A stretch of 64,000 nt of DNA from Pantoea sp. Aalb (GCF_009829985.1 NZ_SZZU01000001.1:372001-436000); one strand, 5' to 3'; positions 30,586 to 42,275 are shown, numbered from the stretch's first letter. Made by a program: numbers and translations. Notes: generated by a model not told the origin, from the sequence alone.

Positions 30586-30625
30586 ATTTAAATTAATGCA
30601 TATTCAATATTAAATTGAAAACTAA

Positions 30626-30649
30626 TCACCAATCTTATCACCAATCTTA
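30626..30649. repeat. 12-bp tandem duplication
   Basis: TCACCAATCTTA occurs twice in direct succession in the spacer between treA and ymgE. It looks like a recent small duplication with no evident function. Confidence 0.9.
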
Positions 30650-30812
30650 CAAAACAATAAATATTATTTATAAAAAATATCAATCATATAATTTATGATT
30701 ATGCTAATTAAATAAATTAAAATTAATAAGTAATTTAGAAAAATTAGTTTAAGTACATATACTATTAATATTAATAATACTAATTAATTTTAATTTTAAA
30801 ATATTTGATTAA

Positions 30813-31064
30813 TTATCTACGTATTTGTCGATAAAACCATAAAATAATAATAGAACCAATCACTGCAACCAAAAGACTAGTAAAGTTAAAACCATCTACT
30901 TTTCCAAAACCAAACAATGTACTAATCCAACCTCCAACTAATGCACCAATAATTCCTAAAATAATTGTAAATATAACTCCACGGTGGTTATCTTTACCTG
31001 GTATAATCCATTTAGCTATGATACCTACAAAAAGTCCAAAAATAATCCATGAAAGAATACCCAT
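30813..31064 (-). CDS. ymgE: GlsB/YeaQ/YmgE family small membrane protein
   Basis: The 83-residue, almost wholly hydrophobic protein has three predicted membrane helices and glycine-rich turns (ILGIIGALVGGWISTLFGFG). The family was once called transglycosylase-associated; its function is unknown. By sequence it resembles E. coli YeaQ most (MGILSWIIFGL, GFGKVDGFNF), but its place between treA and emtA is that of ymgE. I therefore name it by position and note the ambiguity. SD AAGGAG precedes the ATG. A large perfect inverted repeat lies 66 bases upstream. Confidence 0.85.
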   Translation of the reverse strand: MGILSWIIFGLFVGIIAKWIIPGKDNHRGVIFTIILGIIGALVGGWISTLFGFGKVDGFNFTSLLVAVIGSIIILWFYRQIRR

Positions 31065-31129
31065 TCATAACTCCTTAAATTGCTAAATTATTTTAGCTAT
31101 TTTATTAGCATAGGGAAATAAAAAGATAC

Positions 31130-31182
31130 TAATATACTTATACATATAAACTTTTATAAAGTTTATATGTATAAGTATATTA
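31130..31182. repeat. 25-bp perfect inverted repeat upstream of ymgE
   Basis: Arms at 31130-31154 and 31158-31182 are exact reverse complements around a three-base loop TAT. The inner part reads AAACTTT-TAT-AAAGTTT. It lies between emtA and ymgE, both on the minus strand. It could end emtA transcripts or shape the ymgE leader. No T-run follows on the minus strand. Confidence 0.9.
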
Positions 31183-31362
31183 TATTAAAATAGTTAAATA
31201 AAAATATTCATTTATATAGAAATAACTTATAAAATTAAATATGTATTTTTTATAAAAAAACAATAAAATATAATAAAGTACAACATTGTAATATATAAAT
31301 TAACAACCATTTTAATAAAAATATTATGTTTGCCTTTTAATAATAGTTAATATATGAATATA

Positions 31363-32040
31363 TTAATTCATAATACGATATGCTCTAGTTACTTTCCATA
31401 AATATAGTTGAGCTTGAGATGCTGGATGTTTATTTTCCACGTGTTGATAGAATTGATCTGGTGTCATTATATTAATCATTGCAATAGCACGATTTCTATT
31501 ATTATCAAAAGTACGTAATAAAGCACTAGCTCCATTTGCATAAGATACAATTGTTGCATAACGTAGTGTAAGTGGATTACGTATACCTGCAAGCATTGAA
31601 CTTTGCAAAATTTTTATATAAGCTACACCAATATTAATATTGTTTACTGGATCTCGTAACTCTAAAAAAGATGGTTGCCCTTTACGACCTTGCGAATAAT
31701 AAACTTCACGACCAGCTGTTGATGCTTTAATTTGCATTAAACCAACAGCATGTGAACTACTTACTGCATTAGGATTACCTCCAGACTCAACATTTATTAT
31801 GGCATTTATTAACTTTTTATCAACACCATAATGATTAGCAGCATTTTCTGTCAGTCTTTCCCAATTGTTGTTTTTATTTAATTTATGTATTTTTAGAGAT
31901 GGATATTGAGTAAAAAAAATATTTTTAAAAGAAAATTCTTTTCTTATTCCTTTTGCGCAGCCAGTAAGTAATAAGGTTATAAAAATAAATATTTTCACGA
32001 TTAAATTTTTATTTTTATAATAATAATTATTATTTATCAT
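31363..32040 (-). CDS. emtA: Membrane-bound endo-type lytic transglycosylase EmtA
   Basis: Lipoprotein enzyme (also MltE) that cuts glycan strands of peptidoglycan at the outer membrane. The 225-residue product has a signal peptide with lipobox LLTGC (Cys28). An SLT domain carries the catalytic Glu in NVESGGNPNAVS, then GLMQIKAST and SYANGASALLRTF. It is about twenty residues longer than E. coli EmtA at the N-terminus. The ATG at 32040 is preferred over a GTG two codons upstream. It is kept next to ymgE (ycgR lost) as in E. coli. It needs LolCDE for transport to the outer membrane. Confidence 0.93.
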   Translation of the reverse strand: MINNNYYYKNKNLIVKIFIFITLLLTGCAKGIRKEFSFKNIFFTQYPSLKIHKLNKNNNWERLTENAANHYGVDKKLINAIINVESGGNPNAVSSSHAVGLMQIKASTAGREVYYSQGRKGQPSFLELRDPVNNINIGVAYIKILQSSMLAGIRNPLTLRYATIVSYANGASALLRTFDNNRNRAIAMINIMTPDQFYQHVENKHPASQAQLYLWKVTRAYRIMN

Positions 32041-32107
32041 ATCCACCTAAAATAAAATGATTATAAATCAATTGTCCTATTAAATATAAATTATAATAAT
32101 AGTTATT

Positions 32108-32166
32108 ATTTTGAATAATGTATTATACTAATATTTTAAATATCAATATAATACATTATTCAAAAT
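32108..32166. repeat. 20-bp perfect inverted repeat upstream of emtA
   Basis: Arms at 32108-32127 and 32147-32166 are exact reverse complements (arm starts ATTTTGAATAATG) around a 19-base loop. The near edge lies 68 bases upstream of the emtA start, almost the same distance as the repeat before ymgE. Confidence 0.9.
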
Positions 32167-32252
32167 TAATATTAAATAAATCTTAATTATTGTCTATAAT
32201 ATTCATTAATAAATGATATAAATCTTTTATTTTTTTAAAATGTTGAATATAT

Positions 32253-32309
32253 GGTGCTTAACTAATAATTAATATGGGCATTTTTTATATTAATTATTAG
32301 TTAAGCACC
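32253..32309. repeat. 23-bp perfect inverted repeat between icd and emtA
   Basis: Arms at 32253-32275 and 32287-32309 are exact reverse complements (arm starts GGTGCTTAACTAATAATT) around an 11-base loop GGGCATTTTTT. The outer end is GC-richer than the surroundings. The sequence is unrelated to the other inverted repeats nearby. Confidence 0.9.
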
Positions 32310-32772
32310 AACTTATACATATACATATTATATTCATATTTTTAATCATTTTGATATTTAAATAAACATATAATTAACTATTTTCATTAATCTATACGTT
32401 TATAAATTAGAAAAAATAAAATAATAAAGTAATTTAATTGTTAATTTAACTAAATATAAAATATTTAACATATAAAGTTAAAATTAAGATATTTTACTAA
32501 CTTACTTCATTAAGTCATAAAAGTTTCATGCACTATTTATATTAGTCATTAACATCAATTTTTTAATAAAAACCATATGTTCAAATATTTAAATAAATAA
32601 TAAATAGTAAAACTACCTTAAGCATTTATTCTTAAAATAAGAAATTTGATAAACAAAAAACATTATTTAATTTTAGCTATATATTAATTGATACTCATGG
32701 AGTAAACTATGTAATAAAGTGGTATTTATATAGTATTATAAATAACTATATTTTATTATTTTAAATATGCAA

Positions 32773-34026
32773 TTACATATTAGCAATAATTTCTTCACCA
32801 AACTCTAAACATGTTAATAATTTAGCATCAAACATTAAACGCTCAAAATCATATGTTACAGTTTTATTTGCAATTGTTTTTTCCATACCTTTAATTATTA
32901 AATTTGCTGCTTCATACCATTCCATATAACGTAACATCATTTCAGCTGATAAGATTATAGAACCTGGATTTACTTTATTTTGACCTGCATATTTAGGTGC
33001 AGTACCATGAGTAGCTTCAAATAAAGCACATTCATCTCCTATATTTGCACCAGGAGCGATACCTATACCCCCAACTTGAGCTGCAAGTGCATCTGAAATA
33101 TAATCACCATTTAAATTCATACAGGCAATAACATCATAATCTTTTGGTCTCATTAAAATTTGCTGTAAAAAAGAATCAGCAATCACATCTTTAATAATAA
33201 TATTTTTACCAGTATTAGGATTTTTAAAATTCATATATGAATCACTACTATTAATAAATTTACCACCAAATTCATTTTGTATTAAATTGTATCCCCATTT
33301 TTTAAATGATCCTTCAGTAAATTTCATAATATTTCCTTTATGTACTATAGTTAATGAATCTCTATTATTAGTGATAACATACTGAATTGCTGCTCTAATA
33401 AGACGCTTGGTTCCTTCTTCAGAACATAGTTTTATACCTATTCCACACTTATTAGGAAAACGAATGTTCGTAACTTGCATTTCTTCATGTAAAAATTTGA
33501 TTATTTTTTTAGCTTCTACGGAATTAGCTTTCCATTCAATACCTGTATAAATATCCTCAGAATTTTCACGGAAAATGATCATATTAGTATCTTCTGGATG
33601 CTTTAATGGACTCGGAGTACCTTTATAATATCGTATCGGACGTAAACAAATATATAAATCTAGTTCTTGACGTAATTTAACGTTTAAAGAACGTATACCA
33701 GTGCTAATTGGTGTAGTTAATGGTCCTTTAATAGCAATTCGATATTCTCTAATAAAATCTATAGTTTCACGTGGTAACCAACAATGGGAACCATAGAGTT
33801 CAACTGATTTCTGACCTGCATAAATTTCCATCCAAGAAATCTTTTTTATATTATTATAAGATTTCTTTACAGCAGCATCGACAACTTTTATCATGATAGG
33901 ACAAATATCAATACCTATACCATCTCCTTCAATATATGGAATAATTGGATTATTTGGAATAATCATTTTACCTTTATGTAGAATAATCTTCTGCCCTTTT
34001 CTTGGAACAAATACTTTACTCTCCAT
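32773..34026 (-). CDS. icd: NADP-dependent isocitrate dehydrogenase
   Basis: TCA-cycle enzyme converting isocitrate to 2-oxoglutarate with NADPH. The 417-residue product is highly similar to E. coli Icd (416). It keeps Ser113 in GIRSLN (the site used by AceK kinase in E. coli), the [12 protein letters not shown] motif and the signature [23 protein letters not shown]. The gene is isolated by long spacers on both sides. It links to glutamate supply; whether a full TCA cycle exists cannot be told here. Confidence 0.97.
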   Translation of the reverse strand: MESKVFVPRKGQKIILHKGKMIIPNNPIIPYIEGDGIGIDICPIMIKVVDAAVKKSYNNIKKISWMEIYAGQKSVELYGSHCWLPRETIDFIREYRIAIKGPLTTPISTGIRSLNVKLRQELDLYICLRPIRYYKGTPSPLKHPEDTNMIIFRENSEDIYTGIEWKANSVEAKKIIKFLHEEMQVTNIRFPNKCGIGIKLCSEEGTKRLIRAAIQYVITNNRDSLTIVHKGNIMKFTEGSFKKWGYNLIQNEFGGKFINSSDSYMNFKNPNTGKNIIIKDVIADSFLQQILMRPKDYDVIACMNLNGDYISDALAAQVGGIGIAPGANIGDECALFEATHGTAPKYAGQNKVNPGSIILSAEMMLRYMEWYEAANLIIKGMEKTIANKTVTYDFERLMFDAKLLTCLEFGEEIIANM

Positions 34027-34802
34027 TTAAATATCCTCTTTTCTAATCAATATCTTAATTATCTGTTGATATTGATATTGATATTGATATTGATAAATAT
34101 CTATAACATTATTATTATTTTTGTAATGTCAATAGATATTATCTATAAATTTTTTATTTATAATTAATATTTTTTAAATTAGATTTAAATATAAAAATAT
34201 TTATTTAATTTTTTAAAATAAACTATAATTTTTCTTAAATTAATATGTAAAATAATATACCTTGTTTAATTAAATAAGAAAAGTAATAGATACTATATAG
34301 CAAAATATATTTTTTATGTTATTTTAAGATATATTGATAATTAAGAGGAATTTATTGATTAAAATTTTTTATTAACGATATTACTAAATGCTTACTGAAA
34401 ATAATTATATTAATATATAAGTTATTAAATTATATTAATTCACTAGTAAATAGACTTAAATAATAAATTAATTTTAGGATCAAACTAAATTAAATATCTA
34501 TATAGATGGATTAATTGTTTACATAATTTTATTAATTAAATATTTTATTTGACTAAATATGGTATAATAAAAATTATTATTCATAATTATCCAAAATTAA
34601 TATTTAAATTTAGATAATTATGATAGTTATATTGAATTAAATAAGAGTGATTTAATCATCATTAAAATGTTCATGAAATAAATATCAGAATTATTCGTAA
34701 ATAACATATTTATTATTAAGTAAAAAATAAATATATTTGATAAAATTTTTTCGTATAAATCTTCTATATTTTAATATTATTCATTATTACTAAGAGTGCT
34801 TA
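34027..34802. other. Long divergent spacer between icd and mnmA
   Basis: 776 bases with no recognisable gene. It should hold the promoters of icd (minus) and mnmA (plus). It contains a TTGATA array at 34066-34095 close to icd and an 11-bp inverted repeat (TCATAATTATC) with arms at 34581-34591 and 34613-34623. Confidence 0.65.
34066..34095. repeat. TTGATA tandem array upstream of icd
   Basis: Five perfect copies of the hexamer TTGATA lie 40 bases upstream of the icd start on the minus strand, in the likely promoter region. Length change here would alter promoter spacing. Confidence 0.95.
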
Positions 34803-35918
34803 ATGTTTTACAATAATGAAAAAAAAGTAATTGTTGGTATGTCAGGAGGCGTAGATTCTTCTGTTTCTGCTTGGTTATTGCAAAAGCAAGGTTATCATGT
34901 TGAAGGTGTATTCATGAAAAACTGGGAAGAAGATGATAATGATCATTGTACTGCAAACGACGACTTAAATGATGTAAAGATTGTATGTCATACACTTGGA
35001 ATTAAATTACACAAAATTAATTTTGCATCAGAATATTGGGATTATGTATTTGAATTATTTCTTAAAGAACATAGAATTGGTCGTACTCCAAATCCTGATA
35101 TTTTATGTAATAAAGAAATTAAGTTTAAAGTTTTTCTTGATTTTGCATTAGAAGATCTTAATGCAGATTTTATTGCTACTGGACATTACGTACGTAGCCA
35201 AAATAAAAACGGTAATTACTATCTATTACGTGGATTTGATCAAAATAAAGATCAAAGCTATTTTCTTTATACTTTAAATCAGCAACAAATAGCAAAAAGT
35301 TTATTCCCTGTTGGTACATTAAAAAAAAATGAAGTTAGGCGTATAGCTGAAGATATTGGGTTAATTAATGCAAAGAAGAAAGACTCAACTGGTATATGCT
35401 TTATTGGAAAAAGAAAACTTTATAATTTTCTTAGTCGTTATCTTCCTACTAAACCAGGAGCAATAAAGACTGTTAATGGAGAAATTGTCGGGATACATCA
35501 AGGATTAATGTATTACACATTAGGTCAGCGTAAAGGATTAGGTATTGGTGGACAAAAACATTACAACAACAATGGACTGCCTTGGTATGTTGTCGACAAA
35601 GATCTAGACCAAAATAATCTCATTATAGCACAAGGTAGTAAACATCCTCAGTTAATGTCAGTGGGTTTGATTGCAAAACAGTTACATTGGGTAAATCAAA
35701 AAGCTATTATAATACCACTACGATGTACAGCAAAAATTCGTTATCGTCAAAAAGATGTTCCATGTAAATTGATATCTTACAGACATGATTCCATAGAAAT
35801 ACATTTTGATGAGCCAATTATAGCAGTTACTCCTGGTCAATCAATTGTATTATATCTTGGTGATATATGCCTTGGAGGCGGAATTATTGAACAACGCCTA
35901 CCTCTAATAAAAAACTGA
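34803..35918 (+). CDS. mnmA: tRNA-specific 2-thiouridylase MnmA
   Basis: Adds sulfur to U34 of Lys, Glu and Gln tRNAs. The 371-residue product has the PP-loop SGGVDSS at residues 14-20 and both catalytic cysteines, Cys102 ([12 protein letters not shown]) and Cys199 ([10 protein letters not shown]). It matches E. coli MnmA (trmU). It needs persulfide sulfur through a relay that begins with IscS in E. coli; in this window SufS is the only desulfurase seen. It leads the mnmA-hflD-purB cluster as in E. coli. Confidence 0.97.
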   Translation: MFYNNEKKVIVGMSGGVDSSVSAWLLQKQGYHVEGVFMKNWEEDDNDHCTANDDLNDVKIVCHTLGIKLHKINFASEYWDYVFELFLKEHRIGRTPNPDILCNKEIKFKVFLDFALEDLNADFIATGHYVRSQNKNGNYYLLRGFDQNKDQSYFLYTLNQQQIAKSLFPVGTLKKNEVRRIAEDIGLINAKKKDSTGICFIGKRKLYNFLSRYLPTKPGAIKTVNGEIVGIHQGLMYYTLGQRKGLGIGGQKHYNNNGLPWYVVDKDLDQNNLIIAQGSKHPQLMSVGLIAKQLHWVNQKAIIIPLRCTAKIRYRQKDVPCKLISYRHDSIEIHFDEPIIAVTPGQSIVLYLGDICLGGGIIEQRLPLIKN

Positions 35919-35953
35919 TTATTTATTATCAGAATATTAGTAAGGAGTTAAGC

Positions 35954-36592
35954 GTGGCTAAAAATTATTATGAAATTACCTTAGCATTGTCTGGAGTATG
36001 TCAATCAGCTTATATGGTACAACAATTAGCACATAAAGGATATTGTCATGATGCTGCGCTCAGCGTTTCATTGAGTAGTCTACTTCATATCAATCCTAAA
36101 TCAACATTAGCTGTATTTAATAATGATGAAAATAATTTGTACTTAGGATTGAAAACATTGTTAACTGTATTAAACAGTCATAATCATCGGAAGGGAAACA
36201 TAGAATTAATGCGGTATACTCTTAGCTTAATGATGTTAGAACGTAAATTAAAAGGGAATAAACAAGCACAATCTAACCTTATCGAGAGGATTAATCAGCT
36301 AGATCGCCAAAGGGTACATTATGAATTAGAATCTGATACTATTATTAATATTATAAGTAGTATTTATCTTGATATAATCAGTCCGTTAGGTCCTCGTATT
36401 CAAGTAACTGGCTCCCAAGTATTACAAAATATACAAGTACAATGCAAGGTACGTGCTATTCTTTTAACCGGTATACGTTCTGCAGTTCTATGGCAACAAA
36501 TAGGTGGTAGTCGCCTACAGTTAATGTTTTCGCGACAGAAATTATTAGAAGAAGCAAAAACCATTTTATCCCGATTGAGTACATCTTATTGA
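35954..36592 (+). CDS. hflD: High frequency lysogenization protein HflD
   Basis: The 212-residue product is collinear with E. coli HflD (ycfC), which is a peripheral inner-membrane protein known only for binding phage lambda CII. It starts with GTG ([21 protein letters not shown]) after a clear AAGGAG. Conserved motifs include [15 protein letters not shown] and the C-terminal [10 protein letters not shown]...[10 protein letters not shown]. Keeping it in a phage-free reduced genome suggests a basic role that is not known. It lies 35 bases after mnmA and 44 before purB. Confidence 0.95.
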   Translation: MAKNYYEITLALSGVCQSAYMVQQLAHKGYCHDAALSVSLSSLLHINPKSTLAVFNNDENNLYLGLKTLLTVLNSHNHRKGNIELMRYTLSLMMLERKLKGNKQAQSNLIERINQLDRQRVHYELESDTIINIISSIYLDIISPLGPRIQVTGSQVLQNIQVQCKVRAILLTGIRSAVLWQQIGGSRLQLMFSRQKLLEEAKTILSRLSTSY

Positions 36593-36609
36593 TTTAAAAC
36601 ATAATATAA

Positions 36610-38007
<1,398 letters not shown>

Positions 38008-38354
38008 TCTTTAACTAAATTTATTTAATTAATAAAATCTATTAAAAAACTAATTTTTTCCATATAATTATTTATCCTTTGAATAAAGGAATATTATAAT
38101 TAGTAATTTAGTAAAAATGATATTATTAATCCTATAAATTTATAATATTTCTACTATATTAGTAGAATATAATTAAATATTGCTTTGAAAGTAAATTTCT
38201 ATTAGATTATTTTTTAACATCTACCATATTTATCACTCGCTAAAATGTAACATTATCCTAATTTTTAGTAGGTATTATTATTCCCATCATTAAATTACAC
38301 TATGTCTCTTCTGGCGATTAGCTTGTTTCCTTGAATTAAACTGAGTTCAATAAA
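38008..38354. other. Spacer between purB and potA
   Basis: 347 bases without a recognisable gene; phoP, phoQ and pepT of E. coli would lie here. An 8-bp hairpin (TTCTACTA / TAGTAGAA, 38149-38167) may end purB transcripts. Just before potA there is a GC-richer patch with a ten-codon ORF (MSLLAISLFP) without support as a gene. No clear ribosome binding site precedes potA. Confidence 0.5.
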
Positions 38355-39473
38355 ATGAAGCCAATAAGTTTAAAAAAACCTTTAGTCACACTTTCTGCTA
38401 TTAGTAAAAAATTTGACGGTAAAAGTATTATTTCTTCTTTTGATTTAAATATTCATCATGGTGAGTTTATAACTTTACTTGGCCCATCTGGTTGTGGAAA
38501 AACCACTATTTTACGTTTAATAGCTGGATTAGAAGAAGTTGATAGTGGTCGTATTTTTCTTGATGAGCATGATATTACTAATATACCAGCTGAACAACGT
38601 CATACTAATACTGTATTTCAAAGTTACGCACTTTTTCCTCATATGTCAGTTTTTGAAAATATAGCTTTTGGTTTACGGATGAAAAAAGTTGAAGGTATCG
38701 AGATAACTAAGCGTGTAAATCAAGTATTATTAATGGTGCAAATGGATGGACTTGCTGATCGTCGTCCACATCAACTTTCAGGTGGTCAACAACAGCGAGT
38801 TGCAATAGCTCGTGCAATAGTCAATCGTCCTAAAGTACTTTTATTAGATGAATCTCTATCAGCTTTAGATTATAAATTACGTCGTCAAATGCAAAATGAG
38901 TTAAAAGCTCTGCAACGCAAACTAGGTATTACTTTCATATTTGTTACTCATGATCAAGAAGAAGCATTGGCTATCTCAGATCGTATAGTGGTGATGCGTG
39001 ATGGAAAGATTGAACAACAAGGAACTCCACGTGAGATTTATGAAAAACCTAATAATCTATTCGTAGCAAGTTTTATTGGTGAAATTAATGTATTTTATGC
39101 CAAGGTTATGAATAGAGATAATGCACCTATTATACGAGTACATTTTGAAGGACATGAATGTGATATTAATTGTCCATTTTCTGTTAAAATTGGAGAAAAA
39201 ATATATGTTTTACTACGTCCTGAAGACTTACGTGTTAAGGGAATGAATAATAATAATTGTGCTGGTAATTATTTAGTTGGATATGTACGCGCACGTAACT
39301 ACAAAGGAATGATATTAGAATCTATTGTTGAATTAGAAAATGGTAAAATGTTAACAATAAGTGAATTTTTTAATGAAGATAATTTAGATTATGATGATTT
39401 TTTAAATCAAAAAATCATTATAAAGTGGATACCTAATAGAGAGATGGTATTGCCATATGAACATCATGTGTAA
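38355..39473 (+). CDS. potA: Spermidine/putrescine ABC transporter ATPase PotA
   Basis: Cytoplasmic ATPase of the polyamine importer. The 372-residue product has Walker [10 protein letters not shown] near residue 47, signature [13 protein letters not shown], Walker [12 protein letters not shown] (the Ser after Glu is normal for this protein) and a C-terminal regulatory TOBE domain ([10 protein letters not shown]). It starts the potABCD operon, overlapping potB by 17 bases. The start lacks a good ribosome binding site. Confidence 0.97.
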   Translation: MKPISLKKPLVTLSAISKKFDGKSIISSFDLNIHHGEFITLLGPSGCGKTTILRLIAGLEEVDSGRIFLDEHDITNIPAEQRHTNTVFQSYALFPHMSVFENIAFGLRMKKVEGIEITKRVNQVLLMVQMDGLADRRPHQLSGGQQQRVAIARAIVNRPKVLLLDESLSALDYKLRRQMQNELKALQRKLGITFIFVTHDQEEALAISDRIVVMRDGKIEQQGTPREIYEKPNNLFVASFIGEINVFYAKVMNRDNAPIIRVHFEGHECDINCPFSVKIGEKIYVLLRPEDLRVKGMNNNNCAGNYLVGYVRARNYKGMILESIVELENGKMLTISEFFNEDNLDYDDFLNQKIIIKWIPNREMVLPYEHHV

Positions 39474-40314
39474 TTACTTAAAAAAAATTATTATTACTTT
39501 AATTTTTACTTGGTTAGCACTATTTGTTCTTTTGCCTAATTTAATGATTTTGATTACCAGCTTTCTTAAGAGCAATAATGTACATTTTATTAGTATGCCC
39601 TTTACATTGAACAACTACCGTAAGCTATTTGATCCTTTATATATACAAGTACTACTACATTCGCTTTATATAGCGTTTATAGCTACAGTATGTTGTTTAT
39701 TACTTGGTTATTATTTTGCTTGGTGTTTAAATCAATTATCAATTTATATTCGTCCATTAATGTTATTTTTATTAATTATTCCTTTTTGGATAAATTCATT
39801 AATTAGAATTTATGGTCTAAAAATTTTCTTAAGCACACGTGGATGGTTAAATCATTTTTTATTATGGTTAGGCATAATAGATATACCATTTCATATTATG
39901 TATACAACTACTGCAATCATTCTTGGACTAATTTATATCTTGTTTCCATTTATGGTATTACCTCTTTACTCAAGTCTAGAAAAAATAGATAAGTCCTATT
40001 TAGAAGCAGCTCGTGATCTAGGTGCTAGTAATTTACAAATATTTATTCAAATTATACTTCCTCTTACTCTCCCTGGTATTATTGCTGGTTGGTTACTAGT
40101 ATTTATTCCAGCGATGGGTTTATTTTATATAACTGATTTAATGGGAGGAGCAAAAAATTTAATGATAGGTAATATAATTAAAAACCAATTTCTTAATATA
40201 CGTGACTGGCCTTTCGGATCTGCTACTAGTGTAGTAATGATTTTTCTAATGGGATTGATGCTATTAATTTATTGGTACACAATACGTTTTTTAGATGACA
40301 AAGTGAATTTATAA
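39457..40314 (+). CDS. potB: Spermidine/putrescine transporter permease PotB
   Basis: Inner-membrane permease subunit. The 285-residue product has six hydrophobic helices and the EAA loop contacting the ATPase ([27 protein letters not shown]). It matches E. coli PotB (275-285 residues). Two ATG codons (39457 and 39466) fit the start; both overlap the end of potA, which suggests coupled translation. Its stop overlaps the potC start by one base. Confidence 0.96.
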   Translation: MNIMCNYLKKIIITLIFTWLALFVLLPNLMILITSFLKSNNVHFISMPFTLNNYRKLFDPLYIQVLLHSLYIAFIATVCCLLLGYYFAWCLNQLSIYIRPLMLFLLIIPFWINSLIRIYGLKIFLSTRGWLNHFLLWLGIIDIPFHIMYTTTAIILGLIYILFPFMVLPLYSSLEKIDKSYLEAARDLGASNLQIFIQIILPLTLPGIIAGWLLVFIPAMGLFYITDLMGGAKNLMIGNIIKNQFLNIRDWPFGSATSVVMIFLMGLMLLIYWYTIRFLDDKVNL

Positions 40315-41102
40315 TGATTTTACGTTGGGTACGTATAATTTTTACATATAGCATTTATGCTTGGCTTTATATTCCTATATTAATATTAATTATTAATTCT
40401 TTTAATATTTCTCGATTTGGTATTATTTGGCAAGGTTTCAGTATTCAATGGTATAAATTACTTATAAAAAATGATAGTTTAATTCAAGCAGCACAGCATT
40501 CTATAATTATAGCTATGTTATCAGCTAGTTTTGCTACATTTATCGGTTTACTAACTGCGATAGCTTTATATAGATATAATTTTCGTGCTAAATTATTCAT
40601 TAGTAGTATGCTTTTTATAGTAATTATGTCTCCAGATATTTTAATGGCAATTTCATTACTAGTTTTATTCATGTTAATGGGTATTTCACTTGGTTTTTGG
40701 TCTTTATTATTATCTCATATAACATTTTGTTTACCGTTTGTTGTTATTACTATATATTCTCGCTTAAATGGGTTTGATAAGCGTATTTTAGAAGTAGCGA
40801 AAGATCTTGGTGCTGGAGAAATTACTATCTTATATAAAATTCTTATACCATTAATGCTTCCAGCCATTATTGCAAGTTGGTTATTAAGTTTTACGTTATC
40901 TATGGATGATATAGTAATTTCTTCATTTGTCACCAATCCAACTTTTGAAATATTACCGCTAAAAATTTATTCAATGGTAAAAATTGGTGTATCTCCAGAA
41001 ATTAATGCTTTAGCAACTATTTTAATGTTATTGTCATTGTTAATATTAATCACGAGTCAACTATTGTTCCGTGATAAAACTAAGCCCTTAGGAAATATAT
41101 GA
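40314..41102 (+). CDS. potC: Spermidine/putrescine transporter permease PotC
   Basis: Second permease subunit. The 262-residue product has six hydrophobic helices and the EAA loop EVAKDLGAGEITILYKILIP; the segment LSMDDIVISSF is typical for PotC. The start shares a base with the potB stop (TAATG) and the stop overlaps potD (ATGA). The complete four-gene transporter implies that the cell imports polyamines. Confidence 0.97.
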   Translation: MILRWVRIIFTYSIYAWLYIPILILIINSFNISRFGIIWQGFSIQWYKLLIKNDSLIQAAQHSIIIAMLSASFATFIGLLTAIALYRYNFRAKLFISSMLFIVIMSPDILMAISLLVLFMLMGISLGFWSLLLSHITFCLPFVVITIYSRLNGFDKRILEVAKDLGAGEITILYKILIPLMLPAIIASWLLSFTLSMDDIVISSFVTNPTFEILPLKIYSMVKIGVSPEINALATILMLLSLLILITSQLLFRDKTKPLGNI

Positions 41103-42157
41103 AAAAAAAATATTGCTTCATAAAAAAACAATTAATATTGATATTAATATTGATAATAAGCACACAAATAGTAAAAGCTGTTGATAGTGAAATAATTTAT
41201 TTTTATAATTGGACTGAATATGTTCCGTCTGGATTATTAGAACAATTTACTAAGGAAACTGGAATTAAAGTAATTTATTCCACCTATGAATCTAATGAAA
41301 GCATGTATGCCAAGCTGAAAACTTGGAAAAATGGTGTATATGATTTGATCGTTCCTTCTACTTATTTTATTGCAAAAATGCGTAATGAAGGAATGCTACA
41401 AAAAATTGATAAATCTAAACTAAGCAATTTTCATAATCTTGATCCTAATTTATTAAATAAACCATTTGATCCTAATAATAATTATTCTATTCCTTACATT
41501 TGGGGAGCTACATCTATAGGGATTAATACAGATCTAGTAGATGCAAAAAAAATTACTCGTTGGGCCGATTTATGGAACCCAGAATATAAATTGAGCTTAT
41601 TATTAACTGATGATGCACGCGAAGTTTTTCAAGTAGCATTAAGAAAATTAGGATATTCAGGCAATACACAAGATTATAAGAAAATTTATGCTGCCTATAA
41701 AGAACTTCAAAAATTAATGCCAAATGTACTCGCTTTTAATTCAGATAATCCTGGTAATCCATTTATTGAAGGAGAAGTAAAAATAGGAATGATTTGGAAT
41801 GGTTCTGCATATGTTGCTCGTAAAGCAGGAATACCACTACAAGTCATTTGGCCTGAAGAAGGAAGTATTTTCTGGATGGATAATTTAGCAATATCATCTA
41901 AAGCACAAAACAAAGAAGGAGCATTAAAACTTATTAATTTTCTCTTACGTCCAGATATTGCAGCAAAAATAGTAAAAATGATTGGTTATCCTACAGCAAA
42001 TTTAACAGCTAAAAAATTACTTCCTAAAGAAATTGCAAAAGATCCATTACTTTATCCACCACCTGAAGTAATCCAAAAAGGCGAATGGCAAAATGATGTT
42101 GGTGATGCTAATTTACAATATGAAACATTATTTCAAAAACTTAAAAATAATCAATAA
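41099..42157 (+). CDS. potD: Spermidine/putrescine-binding protein PotD
   Basis: Periplasmic binding protein of the polyamine importer. The 352-residue product has an N-terminal signal peptide (hydrophobic run after KKQ, cleavage near QIVKA) and polyamine-binding family motifs YNWTEYVPSG, STYESNESMYAK, VPSTYFIAKM and the C-terminal NLQYETLFQKLK. It matches E. coli PotD (348). It is the last gene of potABCD, followed by hairpins. Confidence 0.97.
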   Translation: MKKKYCFIKKQLILILILIISTQIVKAVDSEIIYFYNWTEYVPSGLLEQFTKETGIKVIYSTYESNESMYAKLKTWKNGVYDLIVPSTYFIAKMRNEGMLQKIDKSKLSNFHNLDPNLLNKPFDPNNNYSIPYIWGATSIGINTDLVDAKKITRWADLWNPEYKLSLLLTDDAREVFQVALRKLGYSGNTQDYKKIYAAYKELQKLMPNVLAFNSDNPGNPFIEGEVKIGMIWNGSAYVARKAGIPLQVIWPEEGSIFWMDNLAISSKAQNKEGALKLINFLLRPDIAAKIVKMIGYPTANLTAKKLLPKEIAKDPLLYPPPEVIQKGEWQNDVGDANLQYETLFQKLKNNQ

Positions 42158-42210
42158 TGATCACAATATGATAAAGAATTAAACCGTTCTCTAAATCATA
42201 TAATCCATTG

Positions 42211-42275
42211 ATACTTAAGTTGCATAACTTAAGTATATACTAAATTTATTTTTATTAAATTAAATTTAGTATATA
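42211..42275. terminator. Overlapping hairpins after potD
   Basis: First hairpin: ATACTTAAGTT and its reverse complement (42211-42221, 42226-42236) with a GCAT loop. Second: a 15-bp perfect inverted repeat (42234-42248, 42261-42275) with a 12-base loop. They share three bases, so they are mutually exclusive at the overlap. They lie between convergent potD and the small ORF at 42336, and probably end transcripts from both sides. Confidence 0.7.

Larger units (their letters stand above)
32041..32772. other. Long spacer between icd and emtA
   Basis: 732 bases with no recognisable gene. E. coli carries about one map minute of genes between emtA and icd, so this is the scar of a large deletion. 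It holds two large perfect inverted repeats (32108-32166 and 32253-32309). The right-hand 460 bases are featureless AT-rich DNA. Confidence 0.7.

Noticed and set aside
31130..32309. The three large inverted repeats as ends of an insertion sequence or as a repeat family
   Set aside because: The arms of each repeat are unrelated to those of the others, loops are short, and there is no transposase or target-site duplication.
38297..38335. Ten-codon ORF (MSLLAISLFP) before potA
   Set aside because: No ribosome binding site and no known leader peptide for potA; length is within chance. It was noted only because the patch is richer in G and C.
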